Assembly: GCA_037893225.1 (NCBI GenBank)
Contig: JAZGUH010000224.1
Coordinates: forward strand, 868,001 to 932,000
DNA from: Hippasteria phrygiana
Taxonomy: Eukaryota; Echinodermata; Asteroidea; Valvatida; Goniasteridae
Direction of reading: 5' to 3'
DNA: 64,000 nt
Shown: piece by piece, positions 63,968-64,000 of the stretch
How the letters are laid out: the number at the start of each line of letters is the position of its first letter
How positions within the stretch are numbered: position 1 is the stretch's first letter
Made by a program: the position numbers and the translations under genes
The notes under the pieces: model-generated
Database searches by the model: none
What the model saw: only the letters and a program-made list of their open reading frames with translations
Told to the model about the DNA's origin: nothing

Positions 63968-64000
63968 GTAGCATGTACACAGATGTTGGCCGGAAAGAAA
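63968..64000. repeat. Partial unit 277 at the window edge
   Basis: The first 33 bases of another unit, beginning 'gtagcatg', the start that follows every type 5 unit here. The array continues past the window. Confidence 0.95.

Larger units (their letters stand above)
1..64000. repeat. Satellite DNA array, 232-bp unit, 276 complete units plus a partial one
   Basis: The same unit recurs every 232 bp through the entire window, always in the same orientation, with nothing between units. Unit starts fall where predicted once six 9-bp and eleven 1-bp deletions are subtracted: 1, 233, 1151, 2310, 4619, 46144 and 63968 were checked directly. Any two units differ at only a few sites, so the array is highly homogenised. 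I saw no unique spacer, mobile element insertion or inverted segment. The family is not one I recognise. By general knowledge of tandem repeats, this scale and uniformity indicate eukaryotic heterochromatin, possibly centromeric; that location is inference. Confidence 0.98.

Noticed and set aside
1..64000. Hundreds of overlapping minus-strand open reading frames of 60-120 codons
   Set aside because: They follow the repeat, not a gene. The unit length is 77 codons plus one base, so a frame shifts at every unit and the same DNA is read in two frames with about 130 bp of overlap between neighbours. Most of the longest frames start at TTG; the regular ATG start gives only about 75 codons. The common type 3 state at 210-212 puts a TGA in one frame, and private changes alter residues freely. 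A dN/dS test over all units would settle it; strong purifying selection would reverse this view.
1..64000. CRISPR array
   Set aside because: The entire 232 bp repeats with no short repeat and unique spacer pattern, and there are no cas genes.
1..64000. Ribosomal RNA intergenic spacer, telomere or LTR-retrotransposon tandem
   Set aside because: No rRNA-like stretch, no short telomere motif, no target-site duplications, LTR ends, primer-binding site or polymerase-like protein. The repeat is far shorter than an LTR element.
1..64000. Simple assembly artefact from looping one read
   Set aside because: Units carry ordered, non-repeating combinations of variants and many private changes, which a trivial loop would not generate. 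Local copy-number errors remain possible, particularly for the long-distance duplicates, and need read support.
1..64000. tRNA or other small RNA gene inside the unit
   Set aside because: I could not find a cloverleaf with matching arms or A and B box motifs; the only notable pairing is the long-loop inverted repeat already listed.

Overview
The whole 64,000-base window is one uninterrupted satellite DNA array. The basic unit is 232 bp, about 39% G+C by hand count. It is repeated head to tail in a single orientation from the first base to the last. Counting from base 1 (unit start 'gtaatatg'), I find 276 units on bases 1-63967 and 33 bases of a 277th. The bookkeeping closes exactly: 276 x 232 is 64,032, and the only length changes I found are six 9-bp and eleven 1-bp deletions (65 bp), giving 63,967. 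I saw no gene, RNA gene, transposon, CRISPR array, inverted unit or unique sequence.

A tandem array this long and uniform, with higher-order organisation, is typical of eukaryotic centromeric, pericentromeric, subtelomeric or heterochromatic satellite DNA. I cannot name the species or the chromosomal position, and I do not recognise the satellite family.

Units differ at a small set of sites (unit numbering): 4, 5, 9, 66, 73, 79, 120, 145, 154, 178, 181, 197, 210-212 and 231. I use a working typing scheme based on the 3' part of the unit. Type 1: 178 G, 181 A, 197 C, 210-212 ATG, 231 C. Type 2: 178 A, 210-212 GTG. Type 3: 181 G, 210-212 AGT, 231 A. Type 4: like type 1 but 197 A. Type 5: type 4 plus 120 T. 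Type 6: like type 1 but 210-212 ATC. Type 7: 181 G with ATG and 231 A. Mixed units are 1c, 2a, 2c, 3a, 3d, 3g, 4c and 4g, where the suffix means a/g/c = ATG/GTG/AGT at 210-212 and d = 197 A. One asterisk marks a length variant; ** marks a unit with both the 1-bp and the 9-bp deletion. Within a type, other sites (4, 5, 9, 79, 145, 154) still vary.

Layout by unit order. Bases 1-4618: two near-identical 10-unit repeats of 2,309 bp. 4619-7865: a 6-unit copy, then mixed order. 7866-9257 and 14824-16215: a six-unit block in two places, 6,958 bp apart. 15752-18999: two 7-unit repeats. 19232-22943: 5-, 5- and 6-unit repeats. 23640-28743: two 11-unit repeats of 2,552 bp. 31992-36631: two 10-unit repeats of 2,320 bp. 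36632-46143: looser mixtures with 3-, 4-, 6-, 10- and 14-unit spacings. 45912-51913: a 1,614-bp 7-unit cassette and a 5-unit derivative. 51914-54697: a displaced copy of 35240-38023. 54698-60497: 9- and 8-unit repeats. 60730-62343: a fourth copy of the 1,614-bp cassette. 62344 to the end: a mixed tail. The picture is an actively rearranging satellite in which unequal exchange and conversion-like events have amplified many multi-unit blocks and no single higher-order repeat has taken over.

The minus strand carries many overlapping open frames (up to 120 codons). They are a by-product of the repeat, not genes: 232 is not a multiple of three, most of the longest ones start at TTG, and type 3 units put a TGA stop in one of the frames.
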